A stretch of DNA of 64,000 nt from the NCBI RefSeq assembly GCF_003947415.1, contig NZ_QHKL01000014.1, forward strand, positions 62,001 through 126,000. The letters are read 5' to 3'. The notes beneath the pieces are model-generated. The model had not been told where the DNA came from. It searched no databases and worked only from the letters and a program-made list of their open reading frames with translations. The DNA is from Amycolatopsis sp. WAC 01376 (lineage in GTDB: Bacteria; Actinomycetota; Actinomycetes; Mycobacteriales; Pseudonocardiaceae). Below are positions 62,736 through 64,000 of this stretch, piece after piece. The position numbers and the translations under genes are program-made. Position 1 is the first letter of the stretch. Each line of letters starts with the position of its first letter.

Positions 62736-64000
62736 ATGACCGAACGACGTGACGATGGTGAGCGGATCGCTCCGCGAACCGGGCGGCGCGACTTTCTGAA
62801 GACGGCCACGGTGGCCGCCGCGGGAACGAGCTTGTTCGCGGCAGGCCCGGCCGCCGCTGCCGAGACACATGCCGGTGGACGGCCGCCGAAGGACAGCGGG
62901 CAGCGGGGACGCCGCTACGTCATCCGTGGCGGCGCGGTGATGTCCATGGATCCGAACGTCGGCAACTTCGCGACCGCCGACGTTCTGGTCGAGGGCAGCA
63001 AGATCGTCGAGATCCGGCCAGGCATCCACGCCCCGCACGCCGGCGTGATCGACGCGCGGGGGCGCATCGTGCTGCCGGGTTTCGTCGACACACACCACCA
63101 CCTGTTCGAGACCGCGGAGCGTGCGTTTCTCGCCAACGGTCTGCTCCTCGACGATCACTCGGGCTCGCCGAGCGCGTACCCGAACTACGGTCAGCACATC
63201 CTGCAGGGGTTCGCGCGGGCCTACCGGCCGGAAGACGTCTACATCAACTCGTTGTTCGCAGGGCTTTCGCAGCTCGACACCGGTGTCACGACGGTGCTGG
63301 ACGTGTCGCAGATCCATCACTCTCCAGAGCACACCGATGCGGCGATCCAGGCGCTTGTCGACACCGGGCGTCGTTCGGCGTTCGGGTTCTTCGAGGGCGA
63401 CGGCCGCACGGGAGCCCGGTATCCACAGGACGCCTACCGCATCAAGGACCGGTGGTTCTCCTCGAGCGACCAACTGGTGAGCATGGTCATGGGCGGGGAG
63501 CTCCACCTCGGCCGTCAGGTGTACACCCGCGCATGGGCGATCGCCCGCGAGCTGGGTCTCAAGATCGCCGCGCACTCCGTCGGCTCGTGGGGCATGCGGC
63601 CGGTCTTCGACGACCTCGCCCATGGCGCCGCCGGGGTCGAGGTGGGGCCGGACAACCTGTTCATCCACATGACCGGCATGTCCGACCAGACCTGGCTACG
63701 GTTGCGGGACGCCGGTGCGCAGGTCTCGCTGGCCTTCCCGATCGAGATGAGCATGCGGCACGGCACGCCGCCCATCCTCAAGATGCAGCAACTCGGCATG
63801 GAGCCCTCACTGAGCTCCGACGTCGAGACGACGATGGCCGCGGACCCGTTCACACAGATGCGCTCCGCGATGACCATGCAGCGCATGATCGTCAATCAGC
63901 TGATCCTGGACCAAGGCGACCTCGTACCGCCGAACAACTGGCCGAAGCCGGCCCCGGGCACGCCCGACCTGCTCACGGTCCGCGATGTGCTGCGATACGC
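62736..64000 (+). CDS. Tat-exported amidohydrolase (partial, runs off the right edge)
   Basis: The first 421 codons are visible. A twin-arginine signal (GRRDFLKTATVAAAGTSLFA) predicts folded export. The mature part is a metal-dependent amidohydrolase of the cytosine-deaminase/TrzN-like group: YVIRGGAVMSMDPN, LPGFVDTHHHLFE (HxH metal ligands), KIAAHSVGSWG (third histidine), FIHMTGMSD and LSSDVETTM (metal aspartate). Substrates of the group are cyclic amides, imines or halogenated heterocycles. Tat export is unusual for this group and suggests an extracellular substrate. It is divergent from a MarR gene with two operators, so it is probably substrate-inducible. Confidence 0.88.
   Translation, partial: MTERRDDGERIAPRTGRRDFLKTATVAAAGTSLFAAGPAAAAETHAGGRPPKDSGQRGRRYVIRGGAVMSMDPNVGNFATADVLVEGSKIVEIRPGIHAPHAGVIDARGRIVLPGFVDTHHHLFETAERAFLANGLLLDDHSGSPSAYPNYGQHILQGFARAYRPEDVYINSLFAGLSQLDTGVTTVLDVSQIHHSPEHTDAAIQALVDTGRRSAFGFFEGDGRTGARYPQDAYRIKDRWFSSSDQLVSMVMGGELHLGRQVYTRAWAIARELGLKIAAHSVGSWGMRPVFDDLAHGAAGVEVGPDNLFIHMTGMSDQTWLRLRDAGAQVSLAFPIEMSMRHGTPPILKMQQLGMEPSLSSDVETTMAADPFTQMRSAMTMQRMIVNQLILDQGDLVPPNNWPKPAPGTPDLLTVRDVLRY

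Overview
The window is high-GC actinobacterial DNA. GTG and TTG starts are frequent, regulators of the TetR, MarR, LuxR and PucR families are dense, and there is a very large NRPS operon. A Pseudonocardiaceae host, most likely Amycolatopsis, fits the gene mix and the long GC-rich intergenic hairpins. That assignment is inference, because no rRNA or other marker gene lies in the window.

Left third (1-23593, minus strand): a nonribosomal peptide synthetase operon that continues past the left edge. In transcription order it has a stand-alone penicillin-binding-protein-type thioesterase/cyclase of the SurE class (22247-23593), a five-module NRPS of 5997 residues (4140-22133), and the first 1376 residues of a second NRPS (1-4129). 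The modules read A-T / C-A-T-E / C-A-T-E / C-A-T-E / C-A-T // C-A-T / C... . This predicts residues 1 L, 2-4 D, 5 L and 6 L, with aliphatic residues at 1-5 and probably a basic residue at 6. The N-terminus is predicted to be free and L-configured. Together with a trans-acting PBP-type cyclase, this points to an uncharacterised head-to-tail cyclic peptide. The operon is preceded by about 600 bp of AT-richer DNA carrying two inverted repeats.

24202-37170: mixed single genes. These include a propeller-like hypothetical protein, a DUF5937/ArsR-like regulator, two small secreted proteins (SH3-like and beta/gamma-crystallin-like), a small membrane protein and a LuxR regulator. A TetR/DHA2 efflux pair follows, with a perfect 37-bp palindrome by the regulator start. 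Then come a proline iminopeptidase, an integrase scar, a HelD/HelR-type RNA-polymerase-recycling helicase and a secreted endonuclease/phosphatase-like protein.

37380-49330: a 2200-residue LamG-type protein without a signal peptide converges, with 43 bp of overlap, on a desaturase fused to a ferredoxin reductase and a [2Fe-2S] domain. A PucR-type regulator, an MHS-type MFS transporter and a small hypothetical protein follow.

49330-54882: accessory DNA with gene scars (an alcohol dehydrogenase tail and two broken TetR genes) around an NAD(P)-binding epimerase-like gene, a SUKH/SMI1 protein, a GH43-like secreted glycosidase and a divergent MarR / FMN-reductase-GNAT pair that shares a palindromic operator.

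54883-64000: CPBP protease, two-component system, TY-Chap protein, ECF sigma factor with a CU044_5270-type partner, CBS-domain protein, Csp-like copper storage protein, MepB-like protein, and a MarR regulator with tandem operators upstream of a Tat-exported amidohydrolase that runs off the right edge. No tRNA, rRNA, CRISPR array or complete IS element was recognised.
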